A model generated the notes under the pieces. It was not told where the DNA came from and ran no database searches. It saw only the letters and a list, made by a program, of their open reading frames with translations. This document shows positions 23,655-35,782 of a stretch of 64,000 bases of DNA, one piece after another. Location of the stretch: NCBI GenBank assembly GCA_014706295.1, contig JACSVZ010000001.1:40050383-40114382 (forward strand). Reading direction: 5' to 3'. The stretch is from Lycocorax pyrrhopterus obiensis (taxonomy: Eukaryota; Chordata; Aves; Passeriformes; Paradisaeidae). The position numbers and the translations under genes were made by a program. Every line of letters begins with the position of its first letter. Position 1 is the stretch's first letter.

Positions 23655-26600
23655 CTGGAAGGTTAATGATCATCATGTTAAGCCTCTCTTCCTTCACGGA
23701 AACTCTTTACAGAATTTGTGCTCAGAGGGAATGCAATACTGGAGTCAGATAACAGAAATGCAGCACAGTTAAGCAGGGAAATACAGAGCGTAGAGTGTTA
23801 TGGAGAGTTCAAGAAGTCTCTTTAAAACTAAAATATTTTCAAGGCAGATGTCTAACTGTTAAAATAAATAAACAATTGAAATTAACTCAAATACACTTTC
23901 ATGTTCCTTTACATTTACAAATAAAAATGTAAATCACAACCCTAGTGAATTCAGAATTATAAAAAATACTTTTGAAGCAACCTCTAGATACAAACTAGTA
24001 CAGTGTAACTGTTCTAAGAAGGTCTAACCAGATCAGCTTTCTCAGGGCCATGTCAAGTTGAGTCTTGAACACCTCTAAGGATGGAAATTGTTCCTCTGTT
24101 CCATCAGTCTTACAGTAAAAACCTTTTTCTTTAAATGGAATTTCCAGTATATCAATTCATGCCCACTGCCTCTTGTCCTTTCACTGGGCCTGGCTCCATT
24201 TTTTTGCTCCCTCACATTAGGTATTTACACACACTGGTAAGATCTACCCTAAATCTTCTCTTCTCCAGGCTAAACAATCCCAGCTCTCTCAGCCTCTCCT
24301 CATACACCAAATGCTTCAGCCCCTGACCAGCCTGGTGGCCCTTCAGTGGACTCTCTGACGTCAAGGTCAATTTTGTACTCAGAAGCCCAGCACAAGGGAC
24401 AGATGCAGTCTCACTGAGATTGAGTAGAGATGATCACCATCCAGGTCTCCTCCTGAGGCTCTTCCTAATGCAGCCCAGGATGCTGTTGAGCATCTTAGTC
24501 ACAATGCTGCATTGCTGGTTCATGTTCAACTTAAGCCTCCACCAGGACCCTCAGGGCCTTTTCTGTAAAGTGATTTCCAGCTGCTCAGCCCACAGCTTGT
24601 ACTGGTGCATGGTGTTACTCCTCTCCGATGCAGGAGTCTGCATTTGCCTTTGTGGAACTAAGGTTCCTACTGACTCTTTTCTCCCCCTCTAAATGGCTGC
24701 AGAACTAACAGGTATAACAACTACAAATCCAAGTTTTACATCACCTACAGGCTTGCTGAGAGAATGCCATGTCCTGCTATCCAAGTTATGAATGAAAACA
24801 CTAAACAGTACTGGCCCCGATCCACTTCACTCACCATTCTCACTATCCCATGTCAATATGCCCAATTTTAAATCCTAGCCTGAGTACCACCCCTCCTGAA
24901 GTCAAGACTAGCAGGGCTATGACCTTGCAGCTGAGTATTTCCTGACACGCACTAAGTGAACAGTCCTCACACAGACTATGAAAGGCTTCTAGCCTTACTG
25001 CTCTTTGCTTTAGGCAGCTTAAAAAATACATAGATATGATATAATGAAGATCTTTTATACACAGCATCTTCACTGCTCTTGAGGGTCCTCTGTATGGAGA
25101 CAAACACCTTTCAGTTTTGGACAGCACATATTTTGCCTTCCAGATCAAATGTACTACTCTTCAACTGTTCACTTTAATTCCTGTGCTCTCTACCAGCTTT
25201 AAGAAGTGTTAAAATCTAACATCCAAAATTTTTATTCAGCCCCTGAAAAAATTCCTTCCATTAAACACATCCTTGCAGGTGAATTTATTCTAAACAAATT
25301 TTCTTTTAAGAGTTCTCATTTGAATACTAGCACCAGACAGGAATTAAGCAATCTGCTCTCTCTGATCTCAGAGGTACTCAGTGATACAGTATATAGCTTA
25401 CTCCAAAGGCTATGGCAATAAGTGAAACAATCTCATGAAACAAAAAACCCAAACTCACAAATTCCCCAAAGCACCACAATAAAAGTGTTGTAGCTTTTAC
25501 AGATACTTGCAAGTGTTTATGGTTAAGATACAGTAGAGATGGTTTCTTTGAATAAAACACAGCTACTACTGTTTTTCAGCAGACCAAGGTTATGGAAAGA
25601 GAGGATTTTTCTAAAGACAAATTGCAAAACAAACAAACAAATCCCAAACCCACACAATTTCTGTTTAAAACTTGAATAGTTTCTCAGACTTTTTCATTCC
25701 CCTCCCCAAACACTTGGCTGTAACATTTTTAAAATGCAGACATCATTTATGCATTTTCACTGCACAGCATCAGCAAGACACTTGGAAAACACGAGCAGTG
25801 CTCTTGCAGAGTTGTAATTTATTATTACAATAAAGCTCTTGTTCTTGACAAGAAAGATTAGAGACAGAGCAATAGCACAGAGTATCACTAGCTAGGTCTA
25901 ATAATCTTTTACAGCTTATAGGCTACAACTGACATCCTCAAAGACATTAATTTGACTACATACCTTTTGTTTCATGCAATTGTAACATCTGTGGCGTATG
26001 ATAAACACAGAGGCATTTGCTGACCCTTCCCTATGGAGCAGTAGTTTGCCACTTCCAAAAATTAAAAACATCCCAAAACAAATACCCACAGAACTTATCC
26101 AATCACTTTTAAGTGCATTACTTCAACATTTAAAGCTGATACTACAGGATCCTTAATTAAATATAAAATAAAACCTTACAAGATACAACACCTAAAAGAT
26201 AGAGTATCTTAGTTTGAAATAGGAATTAATAAGAAATTAACCAACTCAGTCGATTACTGAAGAGCATGACAAACTCCCCCATCACCTGAAATTTTCAAAT
26301 TAGAAGCAGCAGTTCTATTCAACAGACAAAGTTTAGTTTTCCACAACTAACTACAACAGAAGTTACACAATGAAAGTTATGGCCTCCATTGTTAAATTAT
26401 TTATAATCAGCATGCCTAATCAAAATAGCCCTCTTCAGCCTCAAAAACTAAGCACAATAAGATACTGACAGTCATATCAAAATACTTGTATTATTAAATG
26501 GGTTAAATCACACTTCATTCACAGCAAGTTTCCAAATGCCAGTGCCTGAAAGAAAAAATTACAAAAACCGAATAATTTCCCAGACAAGACAAAGAAGTGA

Positions 26601-26821
26601 AAAGCTATGTTGATTGTTTCAGATCAGTTTTTCTCATGTTTTCCAAAAAGTAGCATACTGGAGCGACATAAAAAAGGTAAGAACAAGCTGGTCTACAGCA
26701 GTTCTTTACCTGTTCTTACAGAACAAAGGGAAAGACCCAGAGGACAAACAGACTGTGGGGAAAAATTGCATAGAAGATACAGTTTGCAGTCTCTTTTCAC
26801 ACGAAGTGAACAGACTCTTAC
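23655..26821 (-). other. UBAC2: UBAC2 intron 2
   Basis: This 3.2-kb intron contains one old CR1 piece (24025-24845). The rest is AT-rich unique sequence with no other gene or repeat that I can support. Confidence 0.85.
24025..24845 (-). mobile_element. CR1 LINE fragment, antisense, old
   Basis: The plus strand carries the reverse complement of the CR1 ORF2 3' part: phrases such as CTTCTCTTCTCCAGGCTAAAC, CCCAGCTCTCTCAGCCTC and GCAGCCCAGGATGCTGTTGAG match the usual CR1 consensus order. Many substitutions and small gaps have broken the reverse-transcriptase C-terminal frame. The 3' terminal octamer repeat end is not seen, so both ends are truncated or decayed. It is more diverged than the other CR1 copies here, which suggests an older insertion. 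Confidence 0.85.
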
Positions 26822-26949
26822 CTGAAAATCCTCTTTTACAGCTTGTAGGTTATACGCAAAGAACTTCTGATAATGCTGGAAGAGCAAAGTCAATAGAATC
26901 GAGATGGCACTTGGGACTAGTAACAAACTCTTTGACAAAGGCGCTTTAT
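26822..26949 (-). CDS. UBAC2: UBAC2 exon 2 (partial gene)
   Basis: The minus strand encodes YKAPLSKSLLLVPSAISILL and then TLLFQHYQKFFAYNLQAVKEDFQ, close to human UBAC2. The first two bases (AT) complete a tyrosine codon begun by the last T of exon 1; the rest is 42 codons ending in phase 0. This is residues 11-53, including the first transmembrane helix (about SLLLVPSAISILLTLLF). The donor is GTAAGAG. The acceptor is TTTTAAG, preceded by a (GTTT)5 microsatellite in place of an ordinary pyrimidine tract. The exon is 128 bp, not a multiple of three, so skipping it would shift the frame. Confidence 0.96.
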
Positions 26950-26960
26950 CTTAAAAGACA

Positions 26961-26980
26961 AAACAAACAAACAAACAAAC
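26961..26980 (-). repeat. (AAAC)5 microsatellite forming the exon 2 polypyrimidine tract
   Basis: Five perfect AAAC units on the plus strand read as (GTTT)5 on the transcribed strand. They occupy about positions -12 to -31 relative to the UBAC2 exon 2 acceptor, where U2AF normally binds. Confidence 0.9.
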
Positions 26981-29900
26981 CATTTTAGAGAAAAGTCTTT
27001 CACATTCAAAAAGTGACATATTTAAACAGGTGACTGGAAGACATAATAGCAGTGACACCATCTTGACTTTTTAGCTCAACAACTTCCCAAGTTTTCAAAA
27101 ACTTGCATATAGATAGGAAGAACACACTAACCAAAGGAAATGTTTAGAGATATTAATGACAGTTAAATATTAACCAGACATTTTGTTTCCAACATTATTT
27201 CATGAAATTGTTTGGCTACAATTAAACCTAAGTTCTCTGCACCTATAGAGGTCATGTCTTCCTATGCTGCCCTCCTAAGGCTCAATCGCATTTCAGGAAA
27301 ATAAAATAATCACTCTTTTTTCTAGAAAAGTATACATGCACATCTAGTTAAAACAAATACTTCTGTTTCCTTTGCATTAGGGATTAATATTAGCTTTTTC
27401 TTAAGGGCTATGAAGCAGGAACCACCTGAATAAACGTCCTGAATAAATTGACTTTCTCTCCACTGCACTTAGATCCACCATTCAAGGAAACATCTAAGTC
27501 AATTTACACGATATTCATCTTCCTTCCATTCAATCATTACAATTATTCATAACGAAATTACTAGAATCAGGATGTTCGTGAAATCAGAACTTTTTTCCCT
27601 CTAGGGGCATGACTTTCAGAAAGGACACTCGGAAGAAAGCAGGCAAAGAACAGAGAAACCTGCAATACACACCTCACATTCACTAAAAACTGCCAAGTAG
27701 AATACTCAGCAGGAGTGTACTCAGCAATTCACCCTAACCTATTGGTGCAGTTGATGCAATAAAACACAAACTCTTGCCCAACATATCTAACCAATACAGA
27801 GACTCTGAAATATTATTCATTCTATGACTTTTCTCCTTTTCAGGCATGCAACCTGAATCACACTTACTTCCTTTCCAAACATCTCACCTATGGCACAGAA
27901 TCCATTCATTTTCAGACAACTGTTTTTGCAGGGTATTACAAAATCTGTAGCTCTGTTGTCATTCTTCTTAATATAACAAAAGGAGCAATGAGATTACTTT
28001 AAAAGTACTAATGGGGAGTAAAGAGCAGGAGCACAGGAGGAAGAAAACTGCGTGAAACAGAGTAATACAAGAAACGTTTACTACCTGTCCCGATTAAAGC
28101 AACTACCACGAATGATTTTTTCAACATCTGCTGCACACTAGAACAGTGAACTGCCAGAAAAAGCAGATGGTAATAGGCACCAAAGACAAGATTTTAATTA
28201 TGGCACAATCCCACTGCCATCGAAAATACGGTTCTTGCTACATAGTTTAGGCATGATCCTCATCCAAGTATTAACTGATGACATCAAGAAAGACTTTGTT
28301 GGGCACTGTTAGCTGTTCATCACCTTGAAATCTGCAGTCTTCTGATGTTCACCATGTGAAGAAAACATCTCTTTGTGGATTACAACAAAAACTTGTACTT
28401 AAAACTCTTAATTCAGTCCACACCCACACCTTTTGAGTTCATTATTTAAACATGCAGTTTCCATTTAAGCAAGTATGGCCTTAAAGAACTATCCTTTTAG
28501 AGAAATTAGGCAGTGACTTAGATTGACACAGGTTGATGTTACTCTGCTGAACATAAGCTCTACTTTAATGATTGTATGAGACACCTGGGCAGAAAGTCTG
28601 GCTGGTTCTTTTTTTTTTAATGCAAGAAAACTGTCCACCTTTCAGTCTAATATATTTCTTCGGGGTTTTTTTTGCTCTCCAAAAATAAAGTCTATATTCT
28701 TTAGATATCCATGTTTTAAATTATTCATTCTTCTGATTCAGCTGGGCTTTTCAAAACCATCTGAGGCCATCAGAGTACTCCCTCAGTTAACTTAGTTAAG
28801 ATAACATTTCTTAATGTGAAAAGGTCAATTTTATAATCAGGATACAGATTTTTGATACTTGAAAGTACAGGCTAAATCAGCAGAATTTTAAGAGTCACAA
28901 CAGTAAACATTTCTGAAACAAAGCTTGATAAAATTGTTATTTTACTATCAAATGCATTTACTTTATTTCATGACTTTTAAGAAATTTTCACAAGAACTCA
29001 TTAATCCTATAATGCTTTTTACATAAGGATCACATTACCACAAAAAACCATGACAACAAAATCTCTAGATATCCCACTGTGACTATTTTTTTCTATACAG
29101 GTTTAATATATAGATTTTACTGCATTTTTTATTATTAGATCATTTTTACATTACAGGTAATATACACTTGAAATACTTTATCCTATCAAGTTAATTCCTA
29201 ATCTGAAGGCATTCAAAAATAACCAACCAACAGAACCTCATCTGTTTTCTCCAAAAGTGTGAACACACATTTTTATTAAGAGCCTGCTTTTAGCTTAGAC
29301 ACTTTAAACCTTGATATAGAGGAAAAGTACTCATTATTAGACACGTCATCAAGTGAAAAACCACAGAAGCAACTAACCCATGAATCTGACAGTCACCCAC
29401 GGGGAGCATCACGTGAGTAACGGAAACTTCTACTCCCCAGGTTCTCATAATGTCATCATGGTCCAGAAGTTTATTCTTGTCTGCTGAACTTGAAAAATAT
29501 AATAATGCATCCTCTGAAAATCTTTTTCCAAGTGTTTCACTGCACAGTGCAGCAGTTTGCTTTATCCCTCAACAGGATATAGGTCCTTCTCAAGGACTGC
29601 TGTGAGGTTCCAGGAAAGGAGCAACCTTCCCACTGTTGTGGAATGTCTCAATCATGTCAGACCAAAAATTACTAACAATCCCAGATTTTGCACAATTGGG
29701 CGTTCTGACATCCAAGTCAAATTCCTTACTTACAATGCAAAGGTAAAATTTAGAAAGCAAAGTTCCAATCCAATGAATGTGCAACCATGTGTGAGATGGA
29801 AACACGTACCACCAACCTACCAGGGCACCAGTGTGCTGGCAGCACCAATGCAAATGTGCACAAGAAGGAGAAAACACAGTGTCTTTATACCACATACAGA

Positions 29901-32283
29901 AAGAAGAATGAAAGGATAAACATTCATTTTGACCCTGAAAGTCAAAATATATCAAATACTGTGTTCAAAGGTCTTGAAATAAATTTGCAATCCCAAAGTA
30001 CTCCTTAAGTGGCATTTCTTTCAAACAATAGGCAGTAAGATTACTGGTGCTGCAACACATCTACTGAGCATCCACCTCAGTACACAGAGAAATTTCGTTA
30101 ATAACCTGCAGAATATGCCCACGCTATGATGAAGAGCAAGGAATTAGCTTCCACTACAGATCTTTGCTTCTTCCTGGTGCAATGGAGAAGTTTGCCCCCA
30201 AAACTGCCCTCATAATCCCATGGGCAAGTGTCCCAACCTTCATGCTACCAACTGTGCAATGTGAAGCTGATCCTAAAATGTGACATAAATGAGAAAACCA
30301 CTTCTAAGTCTCAACATTCCACCCCTGCATGTATTACAAAGCCCACAGATCCTCTTCTTCCACAACGTACTATTCTTCCGGCTGCCAGTATCACTTTTAA
30401 AGTACAGAGAGTGAAGAATACAAGTGTCCATCTGTCACAAACAAAGGGGGAGGTTTATGGCACAACTGCTTGAATTGCAGCTTCAGAAGCCACTGCTGCA
30501 CTAATGACAAGAATGAGAAAGCTACAGCAACAGCTACAGGTTTTGAAATGATTTCCTGTCTCTGCCTGTTCACTACTCACAGGTGAAGAGACAGCAGATG
30601 GGCATACCAAAACAGGCAGCCAGACCAAGCCACTGTTGCAGAAGAGCTCTTGCGGGAACACTTCACCCCCTGGACTGCTATTCCAGGCTCCAGACTCAAG
30701 TGTTGACTTGGGAGAGGATCTCATTGCCAGTTGATGTGAAGTGATGAGCCAGTTGATGAGCAGGGGCTGCAAAAGCTCAAATTAACTCAGGGCAATTTCT
30801 GTGGGGATCCCTACTGAGCTTACACCACAGCTGCAGACAAAATATGCTGTGTAACAGCTCTTTTTTTCCACTATCATCCGCAACTTTCCCAAACCCAGCT
30901 GCTATAAGGCAGGCACATCACTTTCAAACACAGTTAACTGCTGGGGGCTACTATAATGGCACGAAATACCCACAAACCATTTATTAAATGTTGATACACA
31001 AGATCTGTGAATCTTTTAGATCATAACTGATACACATCTGAACACACAGTACTTCCCAAATGCACTTATGGAATCTGCATTTTGGGCAGTTGTTTTTCCT
31101 GCATTAAACCATCACGCAGATATTAATCTATTGTACTCCAAGACCTGTCCAAGACGCTGCAGCAGGCTCACCAACCAGCAGTGATGTTTGATTGCAAGTG
31201 AAAACAGTAAGAGTATCACTGCAGGAACAGTTTTTCACCAACTGCTTCTAAACTTAGTATTAAGTAAGTCAATAAAATAACCTGTGATCATGCTTTAAAT
31301 CTATTTTTCAAAGGCACAGGTAAGACTGTAATCAAACCACTTACCAATACATTTACTGCTTAGAAAACTGCTAGGTATAGCCTAGGTCACAAACTACTGA
31401 AAAAAAAAAGGAGATACAAAAAGAAAAAAAAAAGTGTTTCTAAAAGCAACACTTGAAATAGAAACTGAATCAGGTTGAAAGTAACAAAAATATTCACCTC
31501 ACTGAGCAGACTTTTCTTCCTTCCAACCAGAGCCATGTTACCACACTACCTTTAGTATACACATACCAGGTATGGTCACACCGCAAGACCATGTGGAGAT
31601 CCCCACACAAGCTTGAAACGAAATGAGCTAGCTCTGCAGACGCAGAATAGCCACAGTTTTGTGGCCTTCAATGCTATGCTGCTCCCAGGACTCAAACTAA
31701 CCAGGCTGCACTGTAGCATGCTGATGTACAAGCTAATTTGCTTTCCCATATAGTACTGTACTGCATAATATTGTTATGCACAAAAGTCTCACGTATTCAA
31801 TACGTGCTTCATTTTTCCTTCAGTCATATCACAAAGCATCAATTTACATAGATTTATTATTTTTCTGACGCCTCTGCACAACATAATTCAGTCCTGCCAG
31901 TTATGCAAGCAGAGGAGCACAGAGATCCCTTCTTGCCTTGGGGATTTTTAACAAATTGCTAGCCCTGCCCTACAAGGTTCACAGAGAGGTAAAAGCCTAA
32001 GCTGCACCAGCGAGTTCAAAGGATTCTACTCCCTACTACTACAAGAAGTAGCTTGTGTGCAGTAGTCAAAGATTTTCCAGAGGTAACAAGTGTATATGCT
32101 CTAAAACATGGACTCAAATTTTACCTTAACAAAGACTAACTCTTAACAGGCTTTCCTACTTCACTCCTGTGCAGTACATAAACAGCACGAAGAGTATTGG
32201 GAGGGGATATTACAATGTCTGCAGAAAGGTTTGGTGTCGGTCTAACTGGTTTAAACTGTTGGTAAGGCCTTTGTGTCTTATAA

Positions 32284-33301
32284 TGGAAAGCCTTCCTGAG
32301 TACCATACTCCGCTCCTGGGACGCAGCCTCTTGGCAAACTAAGCAGCACTACAGTAAAGCAAACAGCCAGGCCATTGACGCACTCATGCAAGCCTTTGCA
32401 GAACTGCTGAAGTGTTTCAGCAGCATTATTCATGGGACCGAAGCCGCCAGCAAACTGCAACACAAGCAACCAGCCTGAGTCTGGCACCACAGCCCACCTC
32501 TCAAGCACCCCTAAAGCCAGGTGCTGGCAGGATGCTCCCTGAATACACTGCAATGCTCTTTGACAAGTCAGCTCAACTGGGTTAGTGTTCTGATAAGCCA
32601 TTGAATGTGTCTGTGCTGTCTCCTACTAGTACCCAGAGTCACTGGCTCTTTTTTCCAGAGCATACCAGCTCCTCCAATATTCCAGATAACGGAAACAGCG
32701 TCCACAGCAAGGGCAAACTGTCTTTGTCCTTTTAAAAGGTGGTGTTCTTTATTTCTTGGCTTCCCTATCTCATAGTTGTACCATGCACCAGGTATGTTTA
32801 TTTTTATTTACATCTCCTCATCCAAGCATTATAGATGTTAATCAGTCAGTTGGAGATGGCACAGCAGGCTGCAGGAGCCTTTGGTGTGACCTGGCACAAC
32901 CATTCTTATTGCTGCTGAACCAGGCATCCACTTATTTTATCCAGGGTCACTGATACAGGCCCCATTATCCACTGACACTGCCTTCTGCCAGAGGTTACTG
33001 CTCCCAAGCCCAGGGGCAGAACATACACGTACAGTTCCCTGGCGCCACATCAGGCACTGATTCATTAACTACCAGAACCATCAGATTCTGTGCATCAGCG
33101 ATGGAATCCCACACACCCGCTGCTACTGCAGCAACTTCTGCCACACAGAAACAAAAGTCTGAGGGCACAGGGACGCACACCTTAAACTGCTACAGTTGTG
33201 CCCTAGGTGAGCATATGTCACTGCCACCCAAATCCACACTTCTACTGGAGCTTGTCAGTGCACCTGTATCAGCCAAGTCTTATTGTAAAAACCCATTTTA
33301 G
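32284..33301 (+). pseudogene. Decayed coding-like patch, possibly an old retroviral gag remnant
   Basis: On the plus strand 32284-32475 is open for 64 codons with a protein-like composition (helical, SQAIDALMQAFAELLKCFSS in the middle) before a TGA at 32476-32478. About 700 bases on, 33101-33298 encodes an Ala/Thr-rich, Lys-containing stretch followed by CYSCALGEH. This has the CX2CX4H spacing of a retroviral CCHC zinc knuckle, but the final Cys is replaced by Pro. The order (helical segment, then a basic linker, then a knuckle) would suit gag, but no LTR, protease or polymerase was recognised nearby. The frames are broken between the two parts. This is tentative, and chance remains possible. 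Confidence 0.2.
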
Positions 33302-33374
33302 GTCAACTGGTGAGTTCAGTAAGAACATATGTTGTATCTGGTTTTGAGAAGGAAAAAAAAGTACAACGTTTGGT

Positions 33375-33613
33375 ATGAAGCTGTGTCAGGGAAGGTTTAG
33401 GTTAGAAAGGTTCTTTACCCAGAGAGTAATCAGGCACTGGAACAGGCTCCCCAAGGAAGTGATCACAGCACCAGCCTGCCAGACTTCAAGAAGTGTTTGG
33501 ACAATGTTCTCAGGCACATGGTGTGATTCTTGGGCTGTCCTGTGCAGGGCCAGGAGTGGGACTTGATAACCCTTGTGGGTCTTTTCCATATCAGGATATT
33601 CTATGATTTCATG
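33375..33613 (+). mobile_element. CR1 LINE 3' end, plus orientation
   Basis: The typical CR1 C-terminal coding and 3' UTR order is present: GGTTTAGGTTAGAAAGG, the HWNRLPKE-type segment (GGCACTGGAACAGGCTCCCC), then the terminal ATTCTATGATTTCATGATA near 33595-33613. The copy is severely 5'-truncated (about 240 bp), as most avian CR1 copies are. Confidence 0.92.
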
Positions 33614-34041
33614 ATACTCTTTTTGCAGAATGACATATTGTTTAGGTTTTTTCCCTACCACAAATATGTTTCTTATGACAACCATTTCCCACTCATCCTT
33701 CTGATGGACCTATCCTGGAAAAACTTGTAAATACTGACTGTCGCTTTCCACCCATTCAGTCAAACAAGGACACTTTCCCCCCTACATTCTTTCTCATAGA
33801 ATTATACCCAGATATGTGCCATTGAAAAGTCCCTCTACAATACCTACTGGGGGCACGAGGAGGGATAAAAAAATCAGGAGCTGTGAATCAAGGTACAGTA
33901 TTATCAGATCCATCTGAAGAAACACTCTTCCCTTCTTTGGATTCCTCATACAAAATACAGCTACGACTAACACCCCTTCTTAAATGCCAGAATTATTCCC
34001 CCCTAATCAGAGGGTGCTCTCACACCCGAACTTGGATTTCA

Positions 34042-34930
34042 CAGAAACATAGAATCAATTAAGTTGGAAAAGACTTCTGAGCTCATCAAGTCCAACCTGT
34101 GACCAAACACCATCTTGTCAACTAGACCATGGCTCTGAGTGCCACATCCAGTCTTTTCTTAAACACCTCCTGGGATGGTGATTCCACCACCTTCCTGGGT
34201 GGCCCATTCCAATATTTAATCACCCTTTCTGTGAAGAAATTCCTCCCAATGTCCAACCTGAACCTCCCCTGGTGCAGCTTGAGGCCAAGTCCTCTCATCT
34301 TGTCCTGTTGCTGGGTACCCAGGAGAAGAGGCTGACCCCCCACTTTGCTTCCTTTCAGGTACTTGTAAAGAGTGATCAGATCACTCCTCAGTCTCCTTTT
34401 CTCCAGGCCAAACAACCCCAGCTCCCTCAGCTGTTCCTCATAGGACATGCATTCCAGATGTTTCATCAGCTCCATTGCCCTTCTCTGGACATGCTACAGC
34501 ACCCCAATGCCCTTCCTAAATTGAGGGTCACAGAACTGGGCACAGCACCCGAGGTGTGGCCTCACCAGTGCTGAGTACAGGGGGACAATCACTGCCCTGG
34601 TCTTGCTGGCCACAGTACTGCTGATACAGGCCAGGATGCCACTGGCCTTCTTGGCCACCTGGGCTCACTGTTGACTCATGTCCAGCTGGCTATCAACCAG
34701 CACCAGGTCGTTTTCCTCCAGGCAGTTTTCCAGCCACTCTTCTCCAGACCTGTAGCGCTGGCTGGGGTGGTTGTGACCCAAGTGCAGGACCTGGTACCTG
34801 ACCTTTTTGAATCACATACTGTTGGGTCTTGGACCATTGATCCAGCCTGTTCAGATACCTCTGCAGAGCCTTCCTGCCGTCCAGCAGACAGACACTCCCA
34901 CCCATTTTGTATGGAGCACGCAGTTAGCCA
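34042..34930 (-). mobile_element. CR1 LINE fragment, minus orientation, with open C-terminal frame
   Basis: The reverse complement of the CR1 3' end begins at 34042 (ACATAGAATCAATTAAGTTGG) and continues into ORF2. The minus strand 34475-34122 stays open for 117 codons and reads as the CR1 reverse-transcriptase C terminus (ELGLFGLEKRRLRSDLITLY, LKLHQGRFRLDIGRNFFTER). Upstream parts are interrupted, so the copy is not functional. It appears younger than the 24-kb copy because this frame is intact. Confidence 0.92.
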
Positions 34931-35296
34931 GCAAAGCTTTGACTTATCATTTGTCCTCGCCTGCTCTTAGGACTGTAGTGCCCAAGTTCACACCGCAGCC
35001 GGGTCAGTTCCTCACTGCTGCTTCCAGACGCTGCAGATTCTGTGTCCTGCAAACAAGCTCAAAGCCAACCCCCGATACCTGTGAAGTCAGTTCAGGTAGC
35101 ACCAGGACACGAAATTATTTACGTGTGCTGCACGTAAAAAAATAAAGCTAAACAGAGCTGGAGGCACGCTAGTCATTACATTCGCCTTATCAATAAACTG
35201 GTTATAAAAAATAAGTATGATTTCACGTTAAGAAAAGAGGGTTTTTGGTTTTTCTGATACGCATCTTGGCATGGAGGTCTATATCGATGTATGTAG

Positions 35297-35385
35297 ATAC
35301 ATACATACACACAGAGACACACACGGACATACACACACATACACACAGGCAGACAGATACACACAGACACATACACAGACACACC
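35297..35385. repeat. CA/ATAC-rich microsatellite
   Basis: An imperfect (AC)n run with ACAT, AGAC and ATAC units lies in UBAC2 intron 1, ending about 150 bases downstream (transcript sense) of the exon 1 donor and just outside the CpG island. Confidence 0.9.
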
Positions 35386-35394
35386 CGCGTCTCC

Positions 35395-35780
35395 TCCCGC
35401 CGTCACGCAGTTTAAAAGTCCAGCCAAGAGGGGACCGAAGCCAGCGGCTCCCCCGGGGCTGGCGGCGGCAGCGCCGCCCGGGCTCCCACCCCTGGCCGCC
35501 GCCCTCCCCGGACTGCGGCGGGGCCGGTACTCACAGAACCCGTTGGAGCCGGTGCTGGTGAACATGGCAGCGGCCCGGCCCGGGCGGCGGGCGCGGCTGG
35601 CGGAGCCCCCGAGGTCGGGCAGCCCCCGAGGAGCCGCGGCGGGCCGGGGCCGGGGAGGGCTAAGGCGGCCGCGATGGGTCAAACGCCGCCGCCAGGCGAC
35701 CGGGCGGCGCCCCCTGCCGGGCCCGCCGGGCGGGCGGCGGGGCGCGGGCGGCGCTTCAGTCGGCGTGTGTTATCTGTAAT
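35395..35780 (-). promoter_or_regulatory. UBAC2: CpG island and UBAC2 promoter
   Basis: This is the only strongly GC- and CpG-rich stretch in the window. It covers UBAC2 exon 1, its 5' UTR and the region upstream. Several GGGCGG Sp1-type boxes occur at 35700-35760. No TATA box is apparent, which is usual for a housekeeping gene. AACATGGC at 35561-35568 overlaps the UBAC2 initiation codon and matches the YY1 AANATGGC core. A G-quadruplex motif occupies 35641-35659 on the plus strand. The island stops abruptly at a CR1 fragment near 35783. Confidence 0.85.
35535..35565 (-). CDS. UBAC2: UBAC2 exon 1 coding part
   Basis: The minus strand reads MFTSTGSNGF plus the first base of a Tyr codon, then the donor GTGAGTACC. 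Human UBAC2 starts MFTSTGSSGLYKAPLSK, so both start and splice site agree. The ATG at 35565 has G at -3. The frame stays open upstream to about 35682 without another ATG, so no N-terminal extension is indicated. The 5' UTR lies between 35566 and an undetermined start site within the CpG island. Confidence 0.95.
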
Positions 35781-35782
35781 TA

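Larger units (their letters stand above)
26950..35534 (-). other. UBAC2: UBAC2 intron 1
   Basis: This 8.6-kb intron lies between exon 1 and exon 2. From 26981 to about 32.2 kb it is AT-rich unique sequence in which I see no gene. Both strands of 29.55-29.96 kb stay open for about 120 codons but look like chance. From 32.28 to 33.3 kb there is a coding-like, decayed patch. Two CR1 copies follow (33375-33613 and 34042-34930), then a CA-rich microsatellite next to exon 1. Confidence 0.85.

Noticed and set aside
29557..29955. Open frames on both strands of about 120 codons
   Set aside because: Simultaneous openness on both strands reflects local composition; no domain or exon border.
35176..35682. 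168-codon minus-strand frame spanning UBAC2 exon 1
   Set aside because: It runs through the exon 1 donor into intronic microsatellite and begins at TTG, not ATG; only 35535-35565 is coding.
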